Source: an uncultured Lachnospiraceae bacterium
GTDB taxonomy: Bacteria; Bacillota; Clostridia; Lachnospirales; Lachnospiraceae
Reading direction: 5' to 3'
DNA: 58,817 nt
NCBI GenBank assembly: GCA_900553355.1
Contig: USDK01000009.1
Coordinates: 1 to 58,817 of the forward strand
A program made the position numbers and the translations under genes. Numbering within the stretch: the first letter of the stretch is position 1; each line of letters begins with the position of its first letter. Below are positions 16,952 to 25,935 of this stretch, in pieces. A model generated the notes under the pieces. That model worked only from the letters and a program-made list of their open reading frames with translations. It had not been told where the DNA came from and ran no database searches.

Positions 16952-17623
16952 ATGAATCGTAAAATAAATGTGTTAGATATTGACATCGATAACTGCTCAG
17001 CAAAAGAAGCCCTGAAAAAGACCATCGAATATATGGACTCAGTACCGGTAAATACAGTAGAGATGGTGACGGTAGACGGATTGATGCAGATGGATGACAT
17101 GCCGGAGCTGAAAGACGAGATGTGGAAGTTCGACCTTTTGATGGCCGGCGACAAGACGATCCTGGAGGCTGCGGATGTTACGGAGAAAAGGTATCTCCAG
17201 GAAGCGGAAGATCAGCTTTTCCTGAGGATGTTTCTGCGGTATCTGCATAAAAATCATAAAAGAGTTTATCTTCTGGTAGAATCAGAGGAGGAAGGGCAGA
17301 CGTTTTTTGATTATCTGCAAAAGCATTACGACGGAGTGCAGGTGGTAGGACTTGCCAAGGTTTCAGCTGCAAACCGGGCAGACGATATGCTGGTAAATGC
17401 CATAAACGGCGGAGAAGTGGACTGTGTCATTGCTGCGCTTCTGGCACCGCTCCAGGAAGATTTTATTATTAAAAACAGAAATCTTCTGGATGTGCGCCTG
17501 TGGCTGGGAATCGGTAAGAGTACGCTTCCGGTCTGCAAAAATGGATTTGTGTCCGGGAAACTCGGACAATTCCTGGTGAAATACATCTTTAAACGGGAGA
17601 TCGAAAAAAGGAAACAAAAATAA
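16952..17623 (+). CDS. Divergent WecG/TagA/CpsF-family glycosyltransferase
   Basis: 223 residues from the ATG at 16952 (a GTG at 16940 is also in frame). The pattern follows family GT26: an N-terminal segment VNTVEMVTVDGLMQMDDMPELKD and DLLMAGD, comparable to the NA(N)-DG region of TagA, then a Rossmann-like VYLLVES strand. AALLAPLQEDFI stands in place of the usual ALGSPKQE motif. In family members this enzyme adds N-acetylmannosamine or a related sugar to lipid-linked GlcNAc. The altered motifs mean the donor may differ or activity may be lost. A terminator follows directly. Confidence 0.65.
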   Translation: MNRKINVLDIDIDNCSAKEALKKTIEYMDSVPVNTVEMVTVDGLMQMDDMPELKDEMWKFDLLMAGDKTILEAADVTEKRYLQEAEDQLFLRMFLRYLHKNHKRVYLLVESEEEGQTFFDYLQKHYDGVQVVGLAKVSAANRADDMLVNAINGGEVDCVIAALLAPLQEDFIIKNRNLLDVRLWLGIGKSTLPVCKNGFVSGKLGQFLVKYIFKREIEKRKQK

Positions 17624-17627
17624 TCTT

Positions 17628-17670
17628 GAGGAAATTGACAAAATTTTGCGATTTCCTCTTTATTTTTTTG
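17628..17670 (+). terminator. Rho-independent terminator after the GT26-like gene
   Basis: Stem GAGGAAAT (17628-17635) with ATTTCCTC (17651-17658), followed by a T-rich stretch TTTATTTTTTT. Confidence 0.75.
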
Positions 17671-17698
17671 GTGAAATATATTAAGATAAGGTCTGAGG

Positions 17699-17746
17699 TA
17701 TACATTTTTACCACATCTTTTTCTGCTTTGTTGTGAAAAATGTATA
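17699..17746. promoter_or_regulatory. Inverted repeat in the leader of the CdaR-like gene
   Basis: TATACATTTTT (17699-17709) and AAAAATGTATA (17736-17746) are perfect 11-base arms, with a further CACA/TGTG match inside. It ends 13 bases before the GGAGGAG ribosome site and could be an operator or an mRNA hairpin. Confidence 0.5.
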
Positions 17747-17771
17747 TTGAAACTGGTGGAGGAGATGACAT

Positions 17772-18860
17772 ATGATATCTAATCAAATACTTCAAAATAC
17801 AATTGAAGGATTGAAAGGGATTACACGAATTGACTTTTGTGTGATGGATACGGACGGAAAGGCACTTGCAAGTACATTTCCGGAGCAGACTAATTGTGAG
17901 ACAGAAGTAGTTTCTTTTGTAGAATCTCCCGCAGACAGCCAGGTGGTACAGGGGTGTCAGTTTTTTAAGATTTTTGATGAACATCAGCTGGAGTATATCC
18001 TGATGGCTAATGGCGAGAGTGATGATGTGTACATGGTCGGAAAGATCGCGGCATTCCAGATCCAGAATCTTCTGGTGGCCTACAAAGAGCGGTTTGACAA
18101 GGACAATTTCATCAAGAATCTGCTGCTTGATAATCTGCTTCTGGTGGATATTTATAACCGTGCCAAAAAGTTACATATTGACACAGACGTCAGACGTGTT
18201 ATCTTTATTATTGAGACAAAGCATGAAAAGGACAGTAATACACTTGATAATGTCAGAGGTCTTCTGGGTAACCGTTCCAGAGATTTTGTGACAGCGGTGG
18301 ATGAAAAGAACATTATTGTCGTCAAGGAACTGGATGAAGGAGACGGAAATCCGGAACTTGAGAAGACGGCACAGAATCTGTATACGATGCTGAAAGAGGA
18401 AGAGGGAGAAGATGTTCTGATCGCTTACGGCACCGTGGTCAATGATATCAAAGAGGTATCCAAGTCTTATAAAGAGGCAAAGCTTGCACTGGATGTGGGC
18501 AAGATCTTCTGTGGGGAGAAAAAAGTGATTGCCTTTAGTGCTTTGGGGATCGGACGATTGATCTATCAGCTGCCGATTCCGCTCTGTAAGATGTTTATAC
18601 GTGAGATTTTTGAGGGAAAATCGCCAGATGATTTTGATGAGGAGACGTTGACGACGATCAACAAGTTCTTTGAGAATAATCTGAACGTATCGGAGACATC
18701 CAGACAACTTTATATTCACAGGAACACGCTTGTGTATCGGCTTGACAAGCTCCAGAAAAGCACGGGGCTTGATCTTCGTGTGTTCGAGGATGCAATCACC
18801 TTTAAGATTGCGCTGATGGTCGTAAAATATATGAAGTATATGGAGTCTCTGGAGTATTGA
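17772..18860 (+). CDS. CdaR/PucR-family transcriptional regulator
   Basis: 362 residues. The N-terminal ~110 residues resemble a small sensory (PAS/GAF-like) domain with CVMDTDGKALAS. The middle has a GGDEF-like PucR region (VRRVIFIIETKHEKD ... DVLIAYGTVVNDIKEVSKSYKEAKLAL). The C-terminus carries the PucR/CdaR helix-turn-helix NLNVSETSRQLYIHRNTLVYRLDKLQKSTGLD. CdaR regulates sugar-diacid genes in E. coli; here the neighbours are ftsE and ftsX (17 bases downstream). The position suggests co-transcription with the division operon, and the real target is unknown. Confidence 0.85.
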   Translation: MISNQILQNTIEGLKGITRIDFCVMDTDGKALASTFPEQTNCETEVVSFVESPADSQVVQGCQFFKIFDEHQLEYILMANGESDDVYMVGKIAAFQIQNLLVAYKERFDKDNFIKNLLLDNLLLVDIYNRAKKLHIDTDVRRVIFIIETKHEKDSNTLDNVRGLLGNRSRDFVTAVDEKNIIVVKELDEGDGNPELEKTAQNLYTMLKEEEGEDVLIAYGTVVNDIKEVSKSYKEAKLALDVGKIFCGEKKVIAFSALGIGRLIYQLPIPLCKMFIREIFEGKSPDDFDEETLTTINKFFENNLNVSETSRQLYIHRNTLVYRLDKLQKSTGLDLRVFEDAITFKIALMVVKYMKYMESLEY

Positions 18861-18876
18861 TAATCAGGAGGAAAGT

Positions 18877-19563
18877 ATGATTGAATTAAAAGAAGTAACG
18901 AAGGAGTACTCGAAAGGGGTTGCGGCTCTGAACGGCGTCAATCTGAAAGTCGATCAGGGAGAATTCGTATTTATCGTAGGTGACAGCGGATCTGGAAAAT
19001 CAACGCTGATCCGTCTGATTCTGAAGGAACTGGAGCCTACATCCGGAAAGATTATTGTAAACGGTCAGGATTTAAGCCGGCTGAAGCACCGGAAGATTCC
19101 GATGTACAGAAGAGGGATCGGCGTGGTGTTCCAGGATTTCCGTCTTTTGAAAGACCGTAATATTTATGAAAACATTGCATTTGCACAGAGAGTTACAGAG
19201 AAATCTACCAGGGTGATCAAAAAGAAGGTGCCTGCGGCGCTGTCCCTGGTCGGACTTGCACAGAAATATAAGTCATTTCCGAAAGAGCTCTCAGGGGGAG
19301 AACAGCAGAGAGTTGCCATTGCAAGAGCCATTGTAAATGAACCGGCAATCCTGCTGGCTGACGAGCCGACCGGTAACCTGGATCCTACCAATTCATGGGA
19401 GATCATGAAGCTTTTGGAGGAGGCGAACAACAGAGGAACGACGGTGCTGGTCGTTACACATAACCAGGAAATCGTAAACGAAATGAAAAAGCGTGTCGTT
19501 ACTATGAAAAAGGGAGTCATTGTAAACGACGAGAAAAAAGGTGGGTATAATAATGAGAATTAG
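18877..19563 (+). CDS. ftsE: Cell-division ABC transporter ATPase FtsE
   Basis: 228 residues with Walker A GDSGSGKST, Q-loop VVFQDFRLL, ABC signature LSGGEQQRVAIARA, Walker B ILLADEPTGNLD and the H-loop THN. FtsE with FtsX forms a membrane complex that does not import solutes but activates peptidoglycan hydrolases from inside. The gene has AGGAGGAA upstream and overlaps ftsX by 11 bases. The downstream M23 protein gene is probably the partner hydrolase. Confidence 0.96.
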   Translation: MIELKEVTKEYSKGVAALNGVNLKVDQGEFVFIVGDSGSGKSTLIRLILKELEPTSGKIIVNGQDLSRLKHRKIPMYRRGIGVVFQDFRLLKDRNIYENIAFAQRVTEKSTRVIKKKVPAALSLVGLAQKYKSFPKELSGGEQQRVAIARAIVNEPAILLADEPTGNLDPTNSWEIMKLLEEANNRGTTVLVVTHNQEIVNEMKKRVVTMKKGVIVNDEKKGGYNNEN

Positions 19564-20461
19564 TACAGTTGGGTATTCGATGAAACAAGGGGTAAAGAAC
19601 ATCGGAAGAAATAAGTTGTTCTCCATTGCTTCCATCGCAACGATGGCGGCGTGTATTTTCCTCTTCGGCCTGTTTTATTCCATTGTCGTGAATTTTAACT
19701 ACATTGTGGAAAAGGCAGAAGAGGGTGTGGCAATTACCGTTTTCTTCAATGAGGACGCTACAGACGAACAGAAAGAAGAGATTGGAAAGGAGCTGGAAGC
19801 AGCAGACGGCGTACTAGAAGTCAATTACGTCAGCGCTGATGATGCATGGAGCCAGTTCCAGGATGAATATTTTGGCGACAATGCAGATCTGGCGGAAGGA
19901 TTTCAGACGGATAATCCGCTGGCAAATTCCGATAACTATGAGGTATATATGTCGGACGTATCCAAGCAGTCGGATGTTGTAAAGTTCGCAGAGGGTCTGG
20001 ACGGAGTCAGAAGTGTCAACCGTTCGGATGTCGTAGCTAAGACACTGACCAGTGTCAACAGGCTGGTAGGATATGTATCCATTGCAATCATTGCCATCCT
20101 GCTGGCAGTATCCATTTTCCTGATCAGTAATACCGTCACGATGGGTATTACCGTCAGACGTGAAGAGATTGCGATCATGAAGTACATAGGAGCAAAGGAC
20201 AGTTTTGTCCGGGCGCCGTTCGTGATAGAGGGTCTTCTGATTGGTGTGATCGGAGCGCTGATCCCACTGGCTCTGCTGTATTTCATGTATGATAAGGCGG
20301 TCGCTTATGTGATGACGCGTTTCAGTCTTTTGAACAATATCATAGATTTCCTCCCTGTTACGACGATTTACAGAACATTGCTTCCAATTGGCATTGCACT
20401 GGGAGTCGGAATCGGTTTTGTTGGAAGTTTCTTTACCATTCGTAAGCATCTGAGGGTATAA
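19553..20461 (+). CDS. ftsX: Cell-division membrane protein FtsX
   Basis: 302 residues from the ATG at 19553, which lies 7 bases behind AAAGGTGGG; an in-frame GTG at 19541 is less likely. Topology is that of FtsX: a first membrane helix (FSIASIATMAACIFLFGLFY), a large extracellular loop of ~130 residues, then three helices near residues 170-295 with ITVRREEIAIMKYIGAKDSFVRAPFVIEG between two of them. It relays FtsE ATP cycles to cell-wall hydrolases. It is coupled to ftsE and followed after 18 bases by the M23 hydrolase gene. Confidence 0.95.
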   Translation: MRISTVGYSMKQGVKNIGRNKLFSIASIATMAACIFLFGLFYSIVVNFNYIVEKAEEGVAITVFFNEDATDEQKEEIGKELEAADGVLEVNYVSADDAWSQFQDEYFGDNADLAEGFQTDNPLANSDNYEVYMSDVSKQSDVVKFAEGLDGVRSVNRSDVVAKTLTSVNRLVGYVSIAIIAILLAVSIFLISNTVTMGITVRREEIAIMKYIGAKDSFVRAPFVIEGLLIGVIGALIPLALLYFMYDKAVAYVMTRFSLLNNIIDFLPVTTIYRTLLPIGIALGVGIGFVGSFFTIRKHLRV

Positions 20462-20479
20462 TTTTAAAGGGGGATACAT

Positions 20480-21592
20480 ATGATACGTAAAAAGCGAATC
20501 ATCAGTCTGGCGTTAGTGTTTGTGATGTGTCTGGGAATCGGGATCCAGGCAGACGCATCTGAACTGAATGAGACAAGAGAAAAGGCGTCTCAGCTGCAGG
20601 ATCAGAAGAAAGCGGCGGAGAGTGAAAAGGCTTCCCTGGCATCCCAGCTGGAAAAAATTGCTTCAGATATGGAAGATATCCAGGGAAAGATCGAAAAGAA
20701 AGAAGAAGAACTTTTCGCAAAGGAAGAAGAATTGTCTCAGGCAAAGGTCGAAGAAAATGAGCAATATGAGGCCATGAAAAAGCGGATCAAGTACATGTAT
20801 GAAAATGGGAATGCCCAGTTTATCGAGATTCTGCTGGAGTCCCAGACGATTGCCGATTTTTTGAACAAGGCTGAGTACATCAGTACTATTTCTGAATATG
20901 ACAGAGATATGCTGGATGAATTCCAGGCAGTTGTGAAAAAAGTGGAGAAGCAGGAAACCGAGATCCGCGATGAATACGAAGAGATGAACGATATGCAGGA
21001 TGAACTGATCGCAAAGCAGGATGAAGTATCTACCCTTGTATCGGAGAAAGAGGCGCAGATCAGTGAGCTGGACAGTCAGCTTGGAGATACGAACAAAAAG
21101 CTGGCTGAGCTGGAAGCTGCCGCAGCAGCAGCACAGCGTAAGCAGACAGAAGCAAGCACCGGGTATGTGGCAGGAGGCGGAGGAGCCTCTGTAGTGACCG
21201 GAAACGGCACATTTACACATCCGTGTCCGGGCTACACATATATCTCCAGCTATTTTGGATATCGTGAACAGCCTCTTGCGGGCGCCAGCACGAATCATAA
21301 GGGTATGGATTTTGCAGCGCCGACAGGAACGCCGATTTATGCGGCTGCCTCCGGAACGGTGGTGTCTGCTGCATACAGCGGAAATGCCGGGAATATGATC
21401 ACGATCAGTCACGGCGGCGGGCTTGCTACGATTTATATGCACTGCCATGAGATGTATGTGTCTGCAGGGCAGACGGTGAGCAAGGGACAGAATATAGCCA
21501 GTGTAGGTACGACAGGGAATTCTACTGGCCCGCACCTTCATTTCCAGGTGAATTTAAACGGTGTTCCGACAAACCCGCAGAACTATTTTTAA
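20480..21592 (+). CDS. Murein hydrolase activator/peptidase, M23 family with coiled coil
   Basis: 370 residues. A signal peptide (about 1-27, ending near ADA) precedes a long coiled coil (about 28-220), rich in Glu, Lys and Gln, as in EnvC and PcsB, the FtsX-binding partners. An Ala/Gly linker leads to a C-terminal LytM/M23 zinc peptidase domain with HKGMDFAAPTGTPIYAAASG (the first zinc ligands H and D) and HLHF near the end. All metal ligands look intact, so it may cut peptidoglycan itself. Placement behind ftsEX supports activation by that complex at the septum. Confidence 0.92.
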   Translation: MIRKKRIISLALVFVMCLGIGIQADASELNETREKASQLQDQKKAAESEKASLASQLEKIASDMEDIQGKIEKKEEELFAKEEELSQAKVEENEQYEAMKKRIKYMYENGNAQFIEILLESQTIADFLNKAEYISTISEYDRDMLDEFQAVVKKVEKQETEIRDEYEEMNDMQDELIAKQDEVSTLVSEKEAQISELDSQLGDTNKKLAELEAAAAAAQRKQTEASTGYVAGGGGASVVTGNGTFTHPCPGYTYISSYFGYREQPLAGASTNHKGMDFAAPTGTPIYAAASGTVVSAAYSGNAGNMITISHGGGLATIYMHCHEMYVSAGQTVSKGQNIASVGTTGNSTGPHLHFQVNLNGVPTNPQNYF

Positions 21593-21630
21593 AACGGCCG
21601 GATGGCAAATTTTAAGATGGGAAGAATTCA

Positions 21631-22785
21631 ATGAGATCAAAAAAGATTTTTTTACAGGGGGCGCTTTTTGGCGCCCTCATTGTGTTATCAGGGGCAGGAG
21701 TAGTCTCCTGCGGAAAACGGCTCTCAGAAAATGCAGCTACGGACGAGAAACTGTCTGTGCTGAAGGGCCTGATTGATGAAAACTATATAGGCGAGACAGA
21801 CGAAGAAGCGCTGGAGGAAGGAATCTACAAGGGATATATTCAGGGGCTTGAGGATCCTTATTCTGTCTACTACGATGAAGAAGAGACGAAAGATCTTTAT
21901 GAGACGACAGAGGGAGAGTACAGTGGTATCGGTGCGGTACTGAGTCAGAATATGGACAGTGGCGTGATCACATTAGTACAGATCTATGAAGACTCTCCGG
22001 CCGATAAAGCAGGACTGAAGGACAATGACATTCTGACAAAAGTCGGGGACATGGAAGTGACCGGAATGGATCTGTCGGAAGTGGTCACCTATATCAAAGG
22101 TGAAAAAGGGACGGACGTAGACTTGACGGTGCTTCGTGGAGAAGAGGCTGAAGAGATCACAGTGACGGCCACCAGAGATACGGTGGAAGCCCAGACTGTA
22201 GAATATGAGATGCTGGAGGATCAGATCGGCTATCTGTCTGTGACAGAATTTGATTCTGTTACTTACGATCAGTACAAAGAAGCCCTGGATGCCCTGACGC
22301 AACAGGGAATGGAAGGGCTGGTTGTAGATCTTAGAAATAATCCGGGCGGAAATCTGAATACAGTATGCGACATGCTGGATCTGGTACTGCCGGAAGGAAC
22401 CATCGTATATACAGAGGATAAGGATGGAAACAGGGAGACTGCCACATCGGATGATGAGCATCAGATCGATGTGCCGATGGCGGTGCTGGTCAATGGCAAC
22501 AGTGCCAGCGCATCTGAGATCTACGCAGGAGCCATCCAGGATTATGGCATTGGTACGATTGTAGGTACCCAGACATACGGGAAGGGCGTTGTACAGCAGA
22601 TTTTTGACCTGGGAGATGGAACCAGCGTGAAGCTGACAATCGCGGAATACTATACTCCGAATGGCCGTAATATTGACGGAGAAGGCATCACGCCTGATGT
22701 AGAAGTAGAATATGAGGCAGATGAAAGTGATCCGGAAGCAGATAATCAGCTGGAAGAAGCAGTAGATGTTCTGAAAGAAAAATAA
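21631..22785 (+). CDS. S41-family C-terminal processing protease (CtpA/CtpB-like)
   Basis: 384 residues. The N-terminal segment is hydrophobic (FLQGALFGALIVLSGAGVVSC) and may be a lipoprotein or signal anchor. A PDZ domain (about 90-175) has the GIGAVLSQ and DSPADKAGLKDNDIL segments. The S41 core holds the catalytic Ser in NGNSASASEIYAGA and Lys in GTQTYGKGVVQ. In spore formers such proteases cut SpoIVFA-type or other envelope proteins. It is the last gene after ftsEX and M23, separated by 38 bases. The exact substrate is unknown. Confidence 0.92.
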   Translation: MRSKKIFLQGALFGALIVLSGAGVVSCGKRLSENAATDEKLSVLKGLIDENYIGETDEEALEEGIYKGYIQGLEDPYSVYYDEEETKDLYETTEGEYSGIGAVLSQNMDSGVITLVQIYEDSPADKAGLKDNDILTKVGDMEVTGMDLSEVVTYIKGEKGTDVDLTVLRGEEAEEITVTATRDTVEAQTVEYEMLEDQIGYLSVTEFDSVTYDQYKEALDALTQQGMEGLVVDLRNNPGGNLNTVCDMLDLVLPEGTIVYTEDKDGNRETATSDDEHQIDVPMAVLVNGNSASASEIYAGAIQDYGIGTIVGTQTYGKGVVQQIFDLGDGTSVKLTIAEYYTPNGRNIDGEGITPDVEVEYEADESDPEADNQLEEAVDVLKEK

Positions 22786-22860
22786 TAATCCTTTTCATTT
22801 CCGGGGACCGTATGTTAAAATAATAGTATATATGGAATTCTCAAGGAAAGGAAAGCGGAT

Positions 22861-24159
22861 ATGACAATTTTAATCCAAAACGGACATGTGGTCGATCCAC
22901 TGACAAAACGTGATGAAGTATGTGATGTTCTTGTAAAAGACGGGAAAATACAGAAGGTTGCCCCGTCCATTCCAGATACGGCGGACCGGATCCTGGATGC
23001 AGAAGGCTGTTATGTGATGCCGGGATTTATTGACCTGCATGTGCATTTCAGAGATCCGGGTCTTGAATACAAGGAGACCCTGGAAACAGGAGGAAAAGCG
23101 GCGGCAAGAGGCGGTGTTACGACCGTGTGTGCTATGCCGAACACGAGGCCGGTTATTGATACAAAAGAAAGGGTGGAGGATGTTCACCGGAGAGCGAAAG
23201 AAGTATCGCCGGTCCATGTGATCCAGATCGGCGCTGTCACAATGGGACAGGCAGGAAAAGAGCTGGCGGATATTGCAGGGATGGCAGAGGCCGGCTGTCA
23301 TGCGATCAGCGAGGACGGAAAGTCTGTCATGAATGCATCTGTCTACCGGAAGGGAATGAAAGAGGCAAAGAAAAACGGGATATCTGTTTTTGCACACTGT
23401 GAAGATATTACCATGGTCGAGGGTGGAGTTATGAACGCCGATAAAAATGCGGAAAGACTGGGAATGAAAGGGATCACCAACTCCGTAGAAGACGTGATCG
23501 TTGCCAGAGATATCCTGCTGGCAAAAGAAACCGGAGTCCGGCTTCATCTGTGTCACTGCTCTACGGCAGACAGTGTGAAAATGATCCGGCTGGCAAAGGA
23601 GGAAGGCCTTCCTGTGACCGGAGAAGTGTGTCCTCATCACTTTACTCTGACAGCAGATGATATCAGAGAGGATGACGCCAACTATAAGATGAATCCTCCT
23701 CTACGGAGTAAAGAGGATGTAGAAGCGCTCCGCCAGGGATTAAGAGACGGGGTAATGGACGTGATCTCCACTGACCATGCGCCCCATGCAGAGGATGAAA
23801 AGAATAAGTCTATGGCTGAGGCGCCGTTTGGCATCGTTGGCCTGGAGACGTCAGCGGCGCTGACTTATACAGAGCTGGTAAAGACAGGGATCTTAAGTAT
23901 CATGGATATGGCTGAGAAGATGAGCAGCAATCCGGCAAAGATCCTGGGGCTTTCTGATAAAGGATCCGTATCCGAGGGAAAGACGGCAGATCTGGTCGTA
24001 TTCGATCCCAGAAGAGAATATCGGATCGATAAGCGTACCTTTGTTTCCAAAGGGAAAAATACACCATTTGACGGACGTGAGGTAACCGGAGATGTGAAGT
24101 ACACTCTGGTGGACGGAGAAGTCGTATATGAAAATCAGTCATTGACAGGAGGAAAATAG
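22861..24159 (+). CDS. pyrC: Dihydroorotase PyrC
   Basis: Cyclises N-carbamoyl-aspartate to dihydroorotate in pyrimidine synthesis. The 432-residue class I form has zinc ligands HVHFRDPG (His60, His62), the GGKAAARGGVTTV segment, CAMPNTRP, AHCEDITM, and ISTDHAPHA with the catalytic Asp. It starts at an ATG behind GGAAAGGAAAG. No PyrR-type attenuator or terminator-antiterminator is visible in the 75 bases upstream. It opens the cluster pyrC-pyrF-pyrK-pyrD; pyrF starts one base after its stop. Confidence 0.96.
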   Translation: MTILIQNGHVVDPLTKRDEVCDVLVKDGKIQKVAPSIPDTADRILDAEGCYVMPGFIDLHVHFRDPGLEYKETLETGGKAAARGGVTTVCAMPNTRPVIDTKERVEDVHRRAKEVSPVHVIQIGAVTMGQAGKELADIAGMAEAGCHAISEDGKSVMNASVYRKGMKEAKKNGISVFAHCEDITMVEGGVMNADKNAERLGMKGITNSVEDVIVARDILLAKETGVRLHLCHCSTADSVKMIRLAKEEGLPVTGEVCPHHFTLTADDIREDDANYKMNPPLRSKEDVEALRQGLRDGVMDVISTDHAPHAEDEKNKSMAEAPFGIVGLETSAALTYTELVKTGILSIMDMAEKMSSNPAKILGLSDKGSVSEGKTADLVVFDPRREYRIDKRTFVSKGKNTPFDGREVTGDVKYTLVDGEVVYENQSLTGGK

Positions 24160-24160
24160 C

Positions 24161-25081
24161 GTGATCAATCAGTTAGTATCCAATATTAAAAAGACAGGGG
24201 CGCCCATCGTAGTGGGATTGGACCCGATGCTCAGTTATGTGCCGGAACACGTGCAGAAAAAAGCATTTGCCGAATTCGGCGAGACATTGGAAGGAGCTGC
24301 AGAGGCTATCTGGCAGTTCAACAAGGAAATCGTGGACAAGACCTATGATCTCATCCCGGCAGTAAAGCCGCAGATTGCCATGTATGAGCAGTTTGGAATC
24401 CCGGGGCTTGCTGCGTTTAAGAAGACGGTGGACTACTGCAAGGAAAAAGGTCTGGTAGTCATCGGCGATATCAAAAGAGGAGATATCGGTTCCACATCTG
24501 CCGCCTATGCAACAGGACATATCGGAAAGGTACAGGTGGGAGAACACACATATGCACCATTTGACGAGGACTTTGTAACAGTGAATCCCTACCTTGGCTC
24601 GGATGGAGTCAAGCCTTTCATTGAGGTATGCAAAAAAGAGCAGAAGGGTTTGTTTATCCTGGTAAAGACCTCCAACCCGTCCAGCGGTGAATTCCAGGAT
24701 CAGCTGGTAGACGGCCGCCCGCTTTATGAGCTGGTGGGAGAAAAGGTTAATGAATGGGGACAGGAATGCATGGGATGTTCCTATAGTTATATCGGCGCCG
24801 TGGTAGGGGCCACCTATCCGGAGATGGGAAAAGTACTGCGTAAGATCATGCCTAAGGCCTATATCCTGGTGCCGGGGTACGGCGCACAGGGAGGAAAGGG
24901 CAAGGATCTTGTCCACTTCTTCAATGAAGACGGCCTTGGAGCGATCATCAACTCTTCCCGGGGCATTATCGCCGCTTACAGACAGGAAAAATACGCATCC
25001 TTTGGAGCGGAGGCTTTTGGAGATGCATCCAGGGCAGCAGTAAAAGACATGATCGCCGATATCAGTGAGGCACTGGGTTAA
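24161..25081 (+). CDS. pyrF: Orotidine 5'-phosphate decarboxylase, PyrF type 2
   Basis: Makes UMP from OMP. The length, 306 residues, and the N-terminal IVVGLDPMLSYVPEHV mark the longer type 2 subfamily. The catalytic motif VVIGDIKRGDIGSTSAAYA contains the Lys and Asp of the charge network. It uses a GTG start with AGGAGG upstream, one base after pyrC. A GGGGACG-type repeat lies between its stop and pyrK. Confidence 0.95.
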   Translation: MINQLVSNIKKTGAPIVVGLDPMLSYVPEHVQKKAFAEFGETLEGAAEAIWQFNKEIVDKTYDLIPAVKPQIAMYEQFGIPGLAAFKKTVDYCKEKGLVVIGDIKRGDIGSTSAAYATGHIGKVQVGEHTYAPFDEDFVTVNPYLGSDGVKPFIEVCKKEQKGLFILVKTSNPSSGEFQDQLVDGRPLYELVGEKVNEWGQECMGCSYSYIGAVVGATYPEMGKVLRKIMPKAYILVPGYGAQGGKGKDLVHFFNEDGLGAIINSSRGIIAAYRQEKYASFGAEAFGDASRAAVKDMIADISEALG

Positions 25082-25083
25082 AA

Positions 25084-25118
25084 GGGGACGTAGTCAAACG
25101 CAAAAGGTGTACGTCCCC
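25084..25118. repeat. GGGGACG-type repeat, copy 3 (degenerate)
   Basis: GGGGACGTA (25084-25092) and TACGTCCCC (25110-25118) form a 9-base stem with a 17-base loop. It lies inside the pyr operon between pyrF and pyrK, with no T-tract. The outer core matches the other copies, but the inner arms are lost. Confidence 0.65.
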
Positions 25119-25155
25119 AACCGACAAACAGGGTGTCCCCGAAAGGAGTTTTTGG

Positions 25156-25935
25156 ATGAAAAAGAAGGAAAGGGCAGAGGTGATCTCGCAGGAGTCGCTG
25201 GCTGCCGGAATATACAGTATGTGGATCCGCACGGATGCGGCGGCAGAGGCAAAGCCGGGCCAGTTCATTTCCATGTATACGGATGATAAAGCGAAGATTT
25301 TGCCGCGCCCTATCAGTATCTGTGAGATTGATCGTAAGAAGCAGGCGCTTCGGGTAGTGTACCGTGTGACAGGACCGGATACAGGGACGGAGCAGTTTTC
25401 CAGACTGAAGGCAAAAGAGACGGTTGAGATTGTCGGACCGCTGGGGAATGGATTTCCACTGGAAAAGGCGGAGGGCAAAAGAGCTTTTCTGATGGGCGGA
25501 GGCATCGGCGTGCCGCCGATCCTGGAGCTGGCAAAGCAGTTATCCTGCAGCAGAAAGCAGATCCTTGCAGGATATCGTGATGCACAGACGTTTCTCAGTG
25601 AAGAGTTTTTGCAGAATGGGGAACTATATATTTCTACAGAAGACGGCAGCGCAGGCACCAGAGGCAATGTGATGGATGCAGTCCGTGAGAATCATCTGGA
25701 AGCGGATATTATCTATGCCTGTGGACCAGCGCCTATGCTCCGCGCGATCAAAGCCTATGCAGAAGAAAAAGGCATTGAATGCTATATATCTCTGGAAGAG
25801 CGGATGGCCTGCGGAATCGGCGCCTGCCTGGGATGCGTATGTAAAAGCAAAGAAAAGGATGAGCACAGCAATGTGCATAATAAACGGGTCTGCAAAGATG
25901 GCCCGGTTTTCCTGGCTTCGGAGGTGGATATCTGA
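25156..25935 (+). CDS. pyrK: Dihydroorotate dehydrogenase B, electron-transfer subunit PyrK
   Basis: 259 residues. PyrK carries FAD and a [2Fe-2S] cluster and passes electrons from PyrD to NAD+. A ferredoxin-reductase-like FAD domain (ILPRPISICEID, about residues 50-65) is followed by an NAD domain with GGGIGVPP and IYACGPAPML. The cluster ligands are in CGIGACLGCVCKSK and a final Cys in KRVCKDGPVF. The start has AAAGGAG. The stop overlaps pyrD (ATGA-like overlap at 25935). Confidence 0.95.
   Translation: MKKKERAEVISQESLAAGIYSMWIRTDAAAEAKPGQFISMYTDDKAKILPRPISICEIDRKKQALRVVYRVTGPDTGTEQFSRLKAKETVEIVGPLGNGFPLEKAEGKRAFLMGGGIGVPPILELAKQLSCSRKQILAGYRDAQTFLSEEFLQNGELYISTEDGSAGTRGNVMDAVRENHLEADIIYACGPAPMLRAIKAYAEEKGIECYISLEERMACGIGACLGCVCKSKEKDEHSNVHNKRVCKDGPVFLASEVDI

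Noticed and set aside
20663..21541. 292-codon minus-strand frame opposite the M23 hydrolase gene
   Set aside because: Mirror of a coiled-coil region; low-complexity Phe/Leu/Cys-rich translation without known motif.
22786..22860. PyrR-type attenuator before pyrC
   Set aside because: The 75-base gap holds no terminator-antiterminator pair and is too short for a usual pyr leader.
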